Source: Codonopsis lanceolata (lineage: Eukaryota > Streptophyta > Magnoliopsida > Asterales > Campanulaceae). From it: a stretch of 64,000 bases of DNA. Below the pieces are notes generated by a model. It was not told the DNA's origin, did not search any database, and saw nothing but the letters and a program-made list of their open reading frames with translations. Positions 1-12,390 of this stretch are shown one piece after another (position 1 is the first letter of the stretch; each line of letters begins with the position of its first letter). Made by a program: the position numbers and the translations under genes. The DNA is taken from the NCBI GenBank assembly GCA_013146195.2, contig CM028378.1, positions 6,384,340 to 6,448,339 of the forward strand, written 5' to 3'.

Positions 1-54
1 TTTACTTGTTCTGATACTGAGTTAACTCAACTTTGTTGGTGGCTTTTCCTGCAG

Positions 55-824
55 CTCGCAACAGAAAACCATTATTAATGCGATGGCAGTCAATGAAGAG
101 GGTGTCATGGCTACAGGAGGTAAGATTTTATTGGTCATAAAAGCAAGTATTTATGGATAAGATTTTTAGGATGTTTAGAAATTATTCTCCCTCCATCCCC
201 AAAAAGTAATCTCATTTGACTAGTTAAACTTTTCAAGATTGTAGCTTTACTTGCTTGTACATTCTTTAAATTGCACTAAAATTATTACTATCTTTAAAAA
301 TGAGTTTTATTACGACAAACCAAAGAGGAAAGAATGACTATTTTTTTCTTGGATGGAGGGAGTACACATTTTCTTGGTCAAGTAGTCTGCGGGATAACCA
401 AAGCATTTATCTCCAAGGTATTTCTACATTTTAGTAATATTCTTTTTTATCATTGAAGGTGACAATGGAAGTATGTGGTTTTGGGATTGGAAGAGTGGTC
501 ACAGTTTCCAGCAATCTCAGACAATCGTTCAACCTGGTACATACCTTGGCACCTTAAACTCCATTCTTGTTTTTTTGTCTAGTTTTTGTGGGCGTTGTTC
601 TTGTTGTTAATAGAGGTGGCTAATCGCGATGTGTTAATAACCCCGTTTCAGGCTCATTGGATAGTGAAGCTGGGATATATGCTCTCTCCTATGATGTAAC
701 AGGTACAAGGCTCATTAGTTGCGAAGCAGACAAGACCATCAAAATGTGGAAAGAAGATGAAAATGCCACTCCTGAAACTCATCCCCTCAACTTCAAGCCT
801 CCTAAAGAAATCCGGAGATTCTAA
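55..824 (+). CDS. PRL1: PRL1-like WD40 protein, C-terminal part (5' end outside window)
   Basis: Three terminal exons can be read: 55-119, 459-536 and 652-824 (TAA at 822-824), all with GT-AG borders and consistent phase. The roughly 104 residues contain WD40 blades ending in WFWDWKSGH and TIKMWKEDE, and the chain closes with NFKPPKEIRRF, which I recognise as the C-terminus of Pleiotropic Regulatory Locus 1. PRL1 is a nuclear WD40 protein of the NTC/MAC spliceosome-associated complex, linked in plants to sugar, hormone and immune responses. The upstream exons lie left of the window, so the start codon is not visible. The first intron shown carries a Stowaway-like MITE. Identification rests on the conserved tail; a paralogue such as PRL2 cannot be excluded. 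Confidence 0.9.
187..362. mobile_element. Stowaway-like MITE in PRL1 intron
   Basis: The left end CTCCCTCCATCC (187-198) is mirrored by GGATGGAGGGAG (351-362), giving perfect 12-bp terminal inverted repeats of the Stowaway type (Tc1/mariner MITEs). The right flank is TA; the left TA looks mutated to TT. The element is 176 bp, non-coding, and lies wholly inside the intron between 119 and 459. Confidence 0.75.
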
Positions 825-2569
825 TGGCATTTCCCAGTCTGTTTTTCCCCCTCGCGAAAAGCTCGTGGCAGTGATGGTGCCTCAGAAGTGCTTCATTCGA
901 ATACTGTATTATCTGTGCAATTTCTAGTTAGATGATTTTTTTGATACGGTAATGAAAGAGTGTGTTTAAGAGGGGGAAGACCCAAGAAAAAAAAAGGGTG
1001 TGTTTAAGAGGAATTGGAGAAAGGAAATGTCAATTATGTTGCGGTGAAGTTTTGACTCGTTACGTGCGACCGTTAGTTACCGTCAAATTGTGTTGTAATT
1101 TTATGATCTATATTTATTAGAGTAAATTACAATAAACCCTCTGAACTATAGTTGGTTATTGGGTTGTACCCCTTTACTATTTTACCCATGGCTATCATCA
1201 AGTATAGCCGTTATATTCGGTTACATTCCCAAAAGGGCCTCTGACAAAAAATGTAATAAACTGCCTAAAGCACCCTCATCAAGACACAAAACCCTTCCCT
1301 CTTCCTAACCCTTCTCAAAAACGCTCCATCTCCCTAAGAGTCTCTTCTCTCCTCTCTCCTCTCTCCTCTCTCCTCCCTCTCTCAACGTTGCTGTTGTCCT
1401 CTCTCCCTCCTCCCTCACAGACCGCACAGTGCATGTTGTCCTTCTGCCCCCCCCTCACAATGTGCCCTTTTGCCTCCCTCATTGCTGTCGTCCTCCCATT
1501 TGATCGTCTACCTTTTCAACCTAGTGATGATCGATCGCCATCGTCTCTCACCTTTCAACCTCTTTGTTTCTCTAGGGTTTGAGTCTATTAATCGACTAGG
1601 TGAGTCAATTGATTGATTTATGAGTCAATTAATAGAATCAATGAGGCATTTTTGGCAATGTGGGTGAGGCTGTTTTTGCCATAGGTGGCTTTGACTAGGT
1701 GTTTTTTTTATAAATTCTCTATTTTACCCGACGTTAAACACTTATCTAACTGCCAAACACTTGTAAAACTATTAATACTTTATTTTGACCCGGTTGTGTT
1801 CTCTTCAGAATTAAACGTCGAAGGATCACGTGAATAACATATGCCCTCGTTGAAAAATTTTGATGACCAAATTACCCTTGATAACCCTCGGAAGAGTCAA
1901 CCCAATTGATCCACCCCTTCTCAAATTACTCCTTCCATTTTGAGAAAGCTATCTCATTTGACAATTCAAACTTTTTTAAAATTTTAGCTTTACTTTTTTG
2001 AACCTTGTTTATATTGTATAAAAATTATTTTCTTCCTCCTCTTCATCTTATTTGAAAATCCAAGATTCGGTCTTTTAGTTTGACACTTTCTCTTGTTATT
2101 AGCTCAAAATTGAAGTCATATGGAGGAACCAATGAGAGCTCTAAGTTGTAGAAAGGATGATCTTTTTGTGATTGTTATAGGGATATTTTGGTAAAGCTAA
2201 GTCGATTTAAACTTTTCATTTTCATTTAGTCTTTTTGTTGCATCCAAACATTAAAATAGTTGCTTTTTCCACACTTTCTGGTCATTCAAACACAATTAAC
2301 AAAAGTCCATAAAGCAAAATAATTGAGACAGAAGTGTAATGTTGGAGGGTTGTGTGGGCTTTTGAGTTTTGAAATTTTTGGAATGATGGGAATGTCTCTT
2401 TCTTCCTCATGCTCTCCCATTTGCCTCACCCTTTTTTATTATTATTATGCTTTTCACTCTCTCTCTCTCCAATGCTCATATCCCAAACAAATCCAAATTT
2501 ATTGCTCATTGAATGAAGGGTTTGGCCAAATTCTTCAAATTTTAGTATTTTCCAATCAACTACTTATTA

Positions 2570-2833
2570 CTCCCTCCGTCCTCAAATATGTGACGGTTTA
2601 GAAGAGTTTTTTTTTTTATTTCAAAATAAATTATACTGTAATTTTTAATGAACTTTTTTTTTCTAATTTTATCCATATTTATTTATTGACTTCGTAACTC
2701 GTGTTTGACTCTTTGGACAAAAATATCAAGACACCTCATTAATATTTGAATAATGGTAGTTTAGTCTTTACAATATGTTTCCTTTGCATGTGTGAAAAAA
2801 CTCAAAACGTCATATATTTTGAGATAGGGGGAA
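2570..2833. mobile_element. Stowaway-like MITE
   Basis: The left end begins CTCCCTCCGTCC after a TA, and the right end is the imperfect inverse TATTTTGAGATAGGGGGAA followed by TA (2834-2835). Length is 264 bp and there is no coding content. TIR type and TA target site fit Stowaway (Tc1/mariner) MITEs. Confidence 0.75.
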
Positions 2834-3520
2834 TAGTTACTAGTTAGTGAGACAAAAAATAGTAGGCAGATTTTTCAAAAGTAATTTTAAATTTTAAATT
2901 TTGTAATTTCAATGTAAATAATTAATTTAAATATGTATTGCTATCCCAATCTCAAAATGTTAGTCTCGAACATAATAAATACAAGTAAAAGTTCTATTGA
3001 TCTATATATCCAAAATATACCATAATTTTCAAATAACTTCTAAATTGAAATTTAACTTCAATAAAAGTTAAATAAATAAGCAAAGTCGACAACAAATAGT
3101 GTATAAAGCAAGAGATGCGAAAAAAGAACTAACATAAATTTTATTTGTTTTTTTTCAGAAACGATGGAGCATGAGATTGATAGTACTTATAGGGTTCGTC
3201 AGTAGTCGGATAAGAATAAATATTATTATTAATAATACCGAGATTATTTAAACCATCCTCTCCCTGATATTAATAGCGAGGGATTGAGTCTTTTATCTGG
3301 CTACCGGGGTTAACGATTCTAAACGTAATAATTTACCAGACAACATTCTTTGAATTATTAATTATATCCGACTGTTTATCATGGCGGCCAAACGATCGTG
3401 TACTCTCCAAATGTTATAGTTTTATCATCTATAACCAAATAAAAATAAATTAATTGTCAATCCAAAAAATGGTCAAATTGATATGTGTGAGAAACTCATA
3501 TTTTTTTAGTTTATCATGTA

Positions 3521-3779
3521 CTCCATCCGTCTCTAAATTATCGTCATCCTTTCCTTTTTTCGTCCGTCTCAAAATAATTTTTCAGTTTGAAATTTACATT
3601 TTTAAATCATCACTTTTACCACTTTACCCTTATTTTTTCACTCTACTTTAATTATGGGCCACATACACATGTGCTTTAAAGAAAACTACATATTAATCAA
3701 ATATAAATAATCAAGTTAATTGTTTTTTCTTAAAATATAAGCCAAATCAATTAGGATGATTATTTAGGGACGGATGTAG
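3521..3779. mobile_element. Stowaway-like MITE
   Basis: CTCCATCCGTCTCTAAATTA at the left is inverted at the right (TATTTAGGGACGGATGTAG), flanked by TA on both sides (3519-3520 and 3780-3781). It is 259 bp and non-coding. The TIR phrase CCGTC(T/C)CTAAATTATCGTC also appears in the MITE at 46258, suggesting the same family. Confidence 0.78.
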
Positions 3780-4100
3780 TATAAATTAATGTGTAATGAA
3801 GTCTATGAGAAACTCATATTTTGCCATATGGAGTGAAAGATAAAACCCACAAATCTAAAACTTTCCCACAAAGGTAAGAACAAAAAATATATCAAAGTAA
3901 ATTAACGTAACATCAAAATCCTTAAACATAACACCATTAGTATTAGGGTCACCCAAAATATATAAATCAATTATTAGTACTAGAAAGAAAAAACCAAAAA
4001 TTAAAACCCTTTATACATAATAAACTAAAAAAATATAGTTTTAATAATTTCGTAATAATAAATAAATATATATATACAGATATTTAGAGATCTGATTCAT

Positions 4101-4494
4101 GATTGTTGGGTACTTGGGTTTATTTCCACACTTCGACCTCAATCAGTGCCTGATTCCTTCTTTGGGTTTTCTCCAAAGCAATTTCTTTCTTTGATTTTCG
4201 TTTTTGTCAGTCCTCTTAAGAACACAAACTGTCGAATCTTTAAACAAATTATTTGCAGTGCTTCAATATAAACACTAAGATCTCACAATGTGTGTTTTCA
4301 GAGTGTGAGAGGTGAAAATGTGGATCGTGTGGGAACATGAAATGGAGTTGATTTCATTGACTATTTGACGAAGTAGATATATACCCAGATTATAATTTTT
4401 GTTTTTGTTGATTCAATGCAATAGGAAAGAGGTGAGCTTTAGGTGTTGACTTGCAGAAGGAGAGAGGACTTCTCGAAGGTACATGCTCTCTCTC

Positions 4495-4525
<31 letters not shown>

Positions 4526-5081
4526 AACATATTGATGAATTGATTTAGAGTTAATTTTTAAGCTTTGTGATTTGGGATTTTTGCTTAAACCCCGTACCGT
4601 TGAGCTGAAGCCGCTTAAAACCCAGTAATTTCTTTTCAAGAACTTTACTGGATTTGTCAACCAAATCACATAGTCAGGACCTTTTCTTGTGTGTGTGTAT
4701 GTGTGTCTGTGTGTGGATATGTTACCTGAGAAACTGAAAGATTATCTGCTACTACCCAGAGGTTTTTTGTTTATATGCGTGTGGATAGGCGAAGTCGAGT
4801 TTATAGATTACTTATGAAGAAGAGGTTATAGATCAAATGCTGTATTTATGATCAGATTTGTGAAAGTTTGAGATTAGGTTTGATTTTATGCATTTCATTG
4901 ATTAATGATTATAAACATTTACATTTGCTGCAAAGATGGGGATTGAGTTTCTGCCTATTATTGCTGTTTTCTTTTCTTTTTTGAGGTTGAGTAGATGCGA
5001 GACTTGATTTTTATGGGAATTGACTGTTTTCTAATTAATGTTGGATTTGGCATTAGGTAGGAGTTTCGTGATATTTTTGAC
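4101..5081 (+). promoter_or_regulatory. Promoter and 5' UTR region of the BSK-like gene
   Basis: No ORF of interest lies here. The stretch contains a (CT)n tract and probably the transcription start and a leader intron, because several splice-like sites occur and the coding start is only at 5082. I cannot place the TSS or leader splice sites from sequence alone. Confidence 0.4.
4486..4524. repeat. (CT)n microsatellite in BSK leader
   Basis: An almost pure CT dinucleotide run interrupted once by TTTC. Pyrimidine (Y-patch-like) tracts are common in plant 5' UTRs. Confidence 0.9.
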
Positions 5082-8000
5082 ATGGGTTCACTGTGCACTA
5101 AGCTCAACCCATGTTGTTTGGTTTCACCTTATAAAGCATCAGTTCTTGAAGCACCAGAAAATGGTAATTGGTCTATTACCCATAATACGTTACTTGCGCC
5201 TTTTTTGGCAATAACAATAAGTAGGATTGGATTCCCGGTTGTACAGTGAAAAATCTGGCTGCATGGTGAAACCAAATACCTTTTTGTGCATTTTGAAAAT
5301 AACAATTTGGATATGCATCAAGGGAGTAACATATTTTTTGTACCACTTCTTTTTCATATGTTACTCTCTTACTGCATAAAAGTATCTCTGATATCCAAAT
5401 TATCACTTCTAAAATACAAATAAAGGTATTGTGGTTTCAACATGCAGCCAAAATTTTGGTTGCAAGGTAGCATGAGTAAGTAGGATAGCTTATTGATGTT
5501 TTGGTGGTTTATATTTGCTGCAGAGAATGATGACAATGGGAACAATGGTAACTTACCTGCATTCAGAGAGTTCACCTTGGAGCAACTTAAAAATGCCACA
5601 TCTGGTTTTGCCGTCGAGAACATTGTATCTGAGCATGGTGAGAAGGCTCCCAATGTTGTTTATAAAGGGAAACTGGAGAACCAAACAAGAATAGCTGTTA
5701 AGCGCTTTAATAGATCAGCTTGGCCTGATGCTCGACAATTTTTGGTGAAGATGTTTTTCCTCTCTCTCTCCCAACATTAACACATGCATGATTCAATTGT
5801 ATGATTTCTCTAAAGGTTCCTGTATGCCATGTCACATCTTTTGACGTGCGTGTAATTAAGAATTTATCAATCTTAACAAACTTTCCTCATTTTGCATATG
5901 GTAAAGGAAAGAGTATTCTTGCTAAATCATATTAACTGCAAAACAGCTGTCTCAAGCTTGCTGTTTTCATTTAATTTTATTTGCATTCAGCTTGAATAGC
6001 TCCTTTGCTGATATCTCACTTTCCAAGTAATGGACATTGATGTCATTTTAGGTGTCTAGATTAAGTGTTATATATATATATATATATCAATTTATTGTCC
6101 CTTATCACATTTGGTTCCGTAGGAGATTATGTCTCTTGTTATCCCTGATAGTAACTTTGAATCATTGAGGTTTGACTACTTAAGGAAGAAACAACACATT
6201 TAGATTGCGTCCGAGTTTTGCCATTAACTTTTTGTTATTTCTTGACTTAAATGTTGACTTTTGATCACTTCAGGAAGAAGCAAAATCTGTTGGCCAGCTC
6301 CGTAACTCTAGGCTGGCGAATCTGCTTGGTTGCTGCTGTGAAGATGATGAGAGATTGCTTGTGGCCGAATACATGCCCAACAATACACTTGCAAAACACC
6401 TTTTTCACTGTAAGTCAATTAGATACTCGTGCAGGCTCATCACATACTCTCACGCAGACTCTCTCTGTCTCGTTGTAACTGTTTGTATTGGTTCCTCTTT
6501 GTTAATTAAAATTTGATATATCTAATAGTGGATAAATTCAGATATAGTGTAGTACATCACATTATTCATTTACCTGATTGATTCAGGGGAAGCACAGCCA
6601 ATGAAGTGGGCCATGCGATTGCGGGTGGTTCTATATCTTGCAGAAGCTCTCGAATATTGTACAGGAAAAGGTCGTGCCCTTTATCATGACCTCAATGCTT
6701 ACAGAATTTTGTTTGATGAGGTGAAAACTCTAATCATTTCTTAATTTAATGCTCATTTTCTCCAGTTCATTTCACTGTGCATTCTGCTATTTATACATTA
6801 CAATTTTTGCAGGAGGGTAATCCTAGACTCTCATGCTTTGGCCTTATGAAAAATAGTAGGGATGGGAAAAGTTATAGCACAAATCTAGCATTTACTCCTC
6901 CCGAGTATTTAAGAACTGGTATGTATTTATCCAAAGGAGAATGCCTAGACATTGTTATACCAAGTTGTTGATATGTGCAAAATTACTCACGTTCTTTTTT
7001 AATAGGAAGAGTAACGCCAGAGAGTGTGATATATAGCTTTGGCACTCTTTTGCTTGACCTTCTTAGTGGGAAGCATATTCCTCCTAGCCACGTAAGTATA
7101 TCTCTTTTTGAATGTCTACAAGTAACAATGGACTCGTTCTAATTCTAATTTTATACCCCCCCAACACACACACACACAAAGAATCCATTTGATATTTTTT
7201 TAAGGATTAAAATGTTCCCCACAAATGCCCTTAGTTTTGAGGTTTAAAATGCCTGTGGGACACAGAACAGTTAATTGTCTTGGTGCCTAAGAGGCATCAT
7301 CCCTTGAGCTAGGCTTCATGATCCATGGAGGTTTAGCTTCTTCTAGGTTTTTCTTGTACATCAATTATTTGGCTGTTGCAAATCTGATACTTGGATAACT
7401 GTGCCAGGCTCTTGACTTGATACGGGATCGGAATCTTCAGATGCTGACAGATTCCTGTTTGGAAGGACAGTTTTCCAATGACGATGGGACTGAGTTGGTG
7501 CGCCTGGCTTCCCGTTGTTTGCAATATGAACCGCGAGAACGACCTAATCCAAAGTCATTAGTGGCTGCTTTGACTTCTCTACAGAGAGACACCGAGGTCA
7601 GTAGTCTTCAGTGTCCTTTTGAAATTATTTAGTTCTTGTCAACTAAAAATGGTCATCTAAAACCTAAGAAATTTAATTTTTCTTTTCTGAGTAGTATTTG
7701 AACAAAGAGTCACTACTCACTAGCTATGAGAAATGAAATGTGTGCACATCATATGCGATATAGAACCTATTTTCTAGAAAATGTGTACATTATCTAATTG
7801 AAAATGTTGTTGCTGTTGAATGGCTTGGTTTTCGGAAGTAACTTGATTCCTCTCGTGTTACTTGACTTGAAATTGAATAGGCCTGCAAAACTTCACATTA
7901 AGTGAAACTTGAGTTCAGTCGAGATTATCAGATAAACCATGCTCAACTCGATATAACTACTATTCAGACTTGAATATAAATTTAAAGAAGTTTGATCAAA

Positions 8001-9316
8001 TCTCGAATAAATTTGTCTTGGTTACTGCAAATCTTTCTGGTGTAAGCGTGGTTGTTTGAGCCTCGAGGGCATAACCAAGTGTTCTGTGTTTGATTAAGCT
8101 GATTATTGTATCTATACACCTAACAGCTGATTACCTCCAACCTTGATTACATCTGTTTGTTCTCTTTTCAGTTTAAGGTAATTTATGCTTCTATGTGGAG
8201 CAGAAACACATTTATGGGCAAGGCTGGTTGTCCACCTCTTTGGTATATTTTACAAGTATCATAAAATTTGTCACGGTACCGTCCTGTATAAAAAATAAAA
8301 AATAAGATAAAAGAATCTATGTTGAATTTAACCAGACAATTATTCAAGTTTCTGTCTAGCTCCCTGCATGCCAGTACTTGCCTTAAATTTGGTCACTTAG
8401 CCTTTTAGTCAACACTGCCATGCCTCGTTACAATGTGGATGGTGATAATTTGCTATTAGAAGGTTAGCTGCATCTTGCAACAGTATGATTAGTTTCTTAC
8501 AACTTCTTTTTGTTCTTGATATGCAGGTTCCTTCCTATATCTTGATGGGTATCCCCCACACAGCTTCATTCTCACCTCGATCCCCACTTGGTGAAGCTTG
8601 CTTGAGAATGGACTTGACTGCAATTCATGAGATCTTAGAAAAGCTTTCTTATAAAGATGACGAGGGACAGACAAATGAGGTTTTACATATAGTCCATACT
8701 AAACAATTTCAAGATTATTTGTAGGCATTTATTTTTATCTCTGTTTAAATCCTATCCTGAGTTATTATTTCCATTGTGTGTTTCAACTTTGCAGCTCTCC
8801 TTCCAAATGTGGACTGATCAAATGCAGGAGTCACTAAATTCAAAGAAAAAGGGCGATACTGCATTCCGTCAGAAGGAACTAAAAACAGCGATAGAGTGCT
8901 ACACGCAGGTTCTTGCTTGTTTATTTTCATTTTCATTTATTTTAATGGCTATCACCACCAATAAAATCTTGGATGTATGGGACAGTCTACTTACAGTGCC
9001 AGTTGGACTATGCTTTAAGATTTGGGTTCTCTTGGACATCTGCTGACTTTCTCTTTCTTTTGACTTGCAGTTCATTGAGTATGGACCCATGGTTTCTCCA
9101 ACTGTTTTTGCTCGCCGTAGTCTATCTTACCTGATGAGTGACATGCCTCAGGAAGCATTAGGTGATGCAATGCAAGCTCAGGTCATCTCGCCAGTATGGC
9201 ACATTGCATCGTATCTACAAGCTGCCTCACTTTTTGCCCTAAAAATGGAAAACGAAGCGCATGTAGCCCTCAAGGAAGGTTCAACTCTTGAAGCCAAAAG
9301 AAATGCAACAACGTGA
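5082..9316 (+). CDS. Brassinosteroid-signalling kinase (BSK), BSK5-like
   Basis: Ten exons: 5082-5163, 5524-5744, 6274-6409, 6587-6720, 6813-6918, 7006-7091, 7408-7596, 8527-8679, 8795-8908 and 9071-9316 (TGA). All introns are GT-AG and the coding length is 1467 bp (488 residues), normal for BSKs. The protein starts MGSLCTKLNPCC, a myristoylation/palmitoylation-type N-terminus that anchors BSKs to the plasma membrane. A kinase-like domain follows (about residues 45-320, with FTLEQLKNATSGF, VAVKR-type lysine in RIAVKRFNRSAWPD, LYHDLNAYRIL, TPPEYLRTGR), then C-terminal TPR helices. The glycine loop is degenerate and the DFG triad reads CFG, as is usual for these pseudokinases. BSKs relay BRI1 and immune-receptor signals to downstream phosphatases and kinases. 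RFNRSAWPD, SCFGLMKNS and the LEAK-type tail resemble Arabidopsis BSK5 more than BSK1 or BSK3, but orthology needs a tree. Confidence 0.93.
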
Positions 9317-9776
9317 TCTGCATATTTGTAAATCTCCGGTTCTTGTGGAGTTGCTTCTTTTTGGAAGATGAAGAATGGATTCTACTTCAGGACAAGATTG
9401 ATGGAAGCTATATTGGTTGAATACAGCTCTGGCAAAGCAACACCCAAACTGAGTGAAGATTTCGAAGATTTTCAAACCTTTTTTCTTACGTTGATTCGAT
9501 GAAAATTGAGGTTTCTTTATTTTTATTTTTCCTGTTTGAGCAATTGTGTATGAAATTGGAAAAGAAAATATGTATCACAGAATTACTTTATCTGTTTGCC
9601 TTCTTTCTTTTTTTTCTAATATAAAGTTGATTGTAAAGCAAAAGGTTGACGTGTAGTTTTTGTGTATAAAAGAATGACTTTGGTTTTGTATTTTGGTTTA
9701 TCATAAATTGGTCTTTGCTACCATATCTACTGCTTCTGTGTTCTTCATTATTGAGAATCATGGTTCAAACACGAGC

Positions 9777-9814
<38 letters not shown>

Positions 9815-10057
9815 GTAATTGTGTGCGTTTATTTCAAAATTTGTTCTTCAACTAACGGATAATTTCTTGATGCAACTTACAATCATCACTTCTATACTAA
9901 AAAGAAAAGGAAATAAAGCGTGAAAAGCAAAATGGCTGTGAAAAGAAAGAAAAAATCACTTTTGGAAAAGATAAAATAAATAACAATAATTGAAAATAAT
10001 TCAGTGGCTATGAACTCGAGTAAAATGTGCACAAAAAGGAAAAGGATATAAATGAAA
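9317..10057. other. 3' flank of BSK gene
   Basis: Contains the BSK 3' UTR (AT-rich, with several possible polyadenylation signals) and a CA repeat near 9779. No other gene is seen before the tRNA. Confidence 0.6.
9779..9811. repeat. (CA)n microsatellite
   Basis: About 16 uninterrupted CA units. Confidence 0.95.
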
Positions 10058-10128
10058 GGGCCCAACCGGGTTCGAACCGGTGACCTATTGATCTGCAGTC
10101 AATTGCTCTACCACTGAGCTATGGACCC
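10058..10128 (-). tRNA. tRNA-Cys (GCA)
   Basis: Read on the minus strand, the 71-nt gene starts GGGTCCATAGCTC and ends TGGGCCC. These ends pair as a 7-bp acceptor stem with one T-G wobble. The anticodon stem ATTGA/TCAAT closes the loop CTGCAGA, giving anticodon GCA (cysteine). The T arm holds GGTTCGAACCC, the internal B-box promoter. A T-run downstream on the minus strand (near 10040-10032) can serve as the RNA polymerase III terminator. CCA is not encoded, as expected for a nuclear plant tRNA gene. No intron is present. Confidence 0.96.
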
Positions 10129-12390
10129 TTGTTGTCAATCAACTTCGGAATATATTATCAAATTAATTGTCAATTGTTTAATATGAGCTTATCCATATAG
10201 ATAGTTTTTTTGGATACATTTGCTAAATAAATTTAAGGCTCCGTTTGTTTTAGAGAAAATGATTTATTAAAAATAAAAAAATTATTTTTTGGTGTGATAA
10301 ATCTTTTGAAAATATGCTAGAAAACATTTTTTGGTATTTGGCAAATGCACGGAAAACGTTACAAAAAACAATTTATGAATAAATTCAAAAAAATATTCTA
10401 ATATTATTGCTCCTATTGAATATAAGATAGTGTTCAACTTTAAATAATTTTCCATTAGTAACCCTTAATTTATCATTAGTTGTGTCAAATCAATAAGGTC
10501 CATCATTTTTCAATCTAACAAATACAAATAAAAAAATGAATAATTGAAATGAAAAAAACTTAAAAAAATAAATAAATAATGTTTGAGACGTCCCTAAGAG
10601 CAACTCCAATGGGAGAAAACAAAAAGTTGATAATTGTTTATAAACCTTTTGGTAAAGGTTGATACCATTGGACTCCTCCACCTTACATCTTCAAGTTGAT
10701 AACTATCAACTAGTTGATGGTGGTTAATAGTGACTCACACTGAGGTCAGCAGTGTCGAATGACATTTCCTTCTTTTTTTATACTTTTTAAATGTTTTTGT
10801 TTGAAAAATGCAACATTTAGCCGTTTGATTTTGCAGGAATTTTGCAACGGTACAATTTATGACTTTTTTTTTTTTTTTTTGTATTCTATAAGTTCTTCTA
10901 TAAATAGGTTTAAAATTACATTCTTTCAAGCATACATTACTTCTATACTATCTCATTATTATTAAACTACACAAATTCTTTTTTTCACTTCTTTTGTTAT
11001 GGTTAACAATTATTTTACAAATTTATTGAACTCTTTTTTCACTTCTTTTGTTAGTATTTAATTAAGTTGTTTTCTCATTGTATTATGCAACTTTAATTAT
11101 AATTCGTATGATTTTATATTGATTTAGTTCAATAAAATCTATATTGTTGCATCGGTATTTTGAATTACTAATAAATATTTTTTCGAAAGATAAAATTAAA
11201 AAATATATAAATTATTTTTTGGACATATTATATTTTTTCTATAAATTTTTATGTTTTAAAATGATATATTTATTTTTGAAAATAAATGTATATTGAGAAA
11301 TAATAAAATATTTAGTTATGGGTTCATGCTATAGCTTTTATGAGTTTATGTCTAGTGGAGAATAAGTGCTTGTTTGGTAGAGCGTTTTGATCAAAACGCT
11401 GGTAAAAAACGTTGCGTTTTCTCTTTAAAAGTGTTTCAATGCAGCGTTTTAAAACGCAGCGTTTTAAAAATGTGGAGCGTTTTAAAACGCTCCAATTTGT
11501 AGCATTTTAAAAATATGCTACGTTTACAACTACTCTATTTATAATAAAAAAATAGCGTTTTGAAATAGTTTTCCAAACGTGTTTACAAAAATAAAATGCG
11601 TTTTGAAAATACTGCGTTTTCAAAACGCTGCACCAAACGAGACCTAAATTTATAGAGAAAAAGTTTATAAGCTGATGATATGACAAGATGAATAAACCAA
11701 GTTCATGCCCTAAATAATATTGTGGACATTAATTTTAAGACGTATTGAGTATTTATTAAAACTATAATTTATAAAGTGTGCACAAACTCAATTTATATTT
11801 CTAAAAATTTTATTCGTTTAATGCGACCAATTGTTAGTGTGTGTAAAAATATGTATAATTGTGGACTGGGGACGAAGGGGATGCTTGAATATTTAAAAAA
11901 TAACTTACGAAAAACGAATTCATAACTCATTTTCTTGAAAAGAAGACTCCTTTTTCCGTTGACTACATTTTCCAAAGGTTACCAAACACCGAAAAATGAG
12001 AAAAACATTTTCCATAATCATTCTCCGTGAAACAAATGGAGACTGAGTAAATTTTTTTGGAAATAAAACTCTTTTCATGGTTCCAATTTTGTCCAAGCAA
12101 CTTTTCATTTCTGTAGGAGCAAAGTACATAAGTTTTTTTGCATTGGTTACAACAATACAATGCCTTCGTCTGCTTCCTAAACTGATCAAATGGCTGATGA
12201 GAAAAAGCAAAATAAGAACAAAAAAACTTAAAACTCAAATGTAATCTGTTTGAACTGAAATCTGATACAATTATATCCATTACAGCAAATGATCTACTGT
12301 TATGACATTATGGGACTGGGCGCTGAAATATACGAGAGACCAACTGATTGATCGAATCGAGAGCCCTCAGCCCTGTATTACAAATGGGCT
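10129..12390. other. Intergenic DNA with degraded MITE-like ends
   Basis: No gene is seen. 10236-10264 and 12019-12047 are roughly inverted copies of a CTCCGTTTGTTT-type sequence (hAT-MITE-like), and 10596 begins with a common plant repeat phrase (GAGCAACTCCAATGGG). Neither could be closed with a target duplication. One clearer MITE (11366-11644) lies inside. The final 100 bp are probably the 3' UTR of the minus-strand gene that ends at 12391. Confidence 0.5.
11366..11644. mobile_element. hAT-like MITE rich in GCGTTTT motifs
   Basis: The left end GTTTGGTAGAGCGTTTTGA is inverted at the right (TCAAAACGCTGCACCAAAC). Within its roughly 280 bp the motif GCGTTTTAAAA or its inverse recurs many times, so the element is a nested palindrome. 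No matching target duplication was found, so the exact ends are uncertain. Confidence 0.6.

Larger units (their letters stand above)
825..4100. other. Intergenic DNA between PRL1 and the BSK gene
   Basis: No credible gene is seen. After the PRL1 3' UTR, 1120-1740 resembles one end of a MULE-type element: a plant-repeat-like start near 1120 followed by a CT-rich tract (1339-1384) and GC-richer filler. No matching opposite inverted end was found. Two Stowaway-like MITEs are listed separately. The rest is AT-rich and unremarkable. Confidence 0.6.

Noticed and set aside
1120..1830. Possible MULE or captured gene with CT-rich interior
   Set aside because: Only one terminus-like sequence was found; no inverse copy or target duplication.
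10236..12047. Possible 1.8 kb hAT element with CTCCGTTTGTTT-type ends
   Set aside because: End similarity is short and imperfect and no 8-bp duplication matches; the ends may belong to two separate MITEs.
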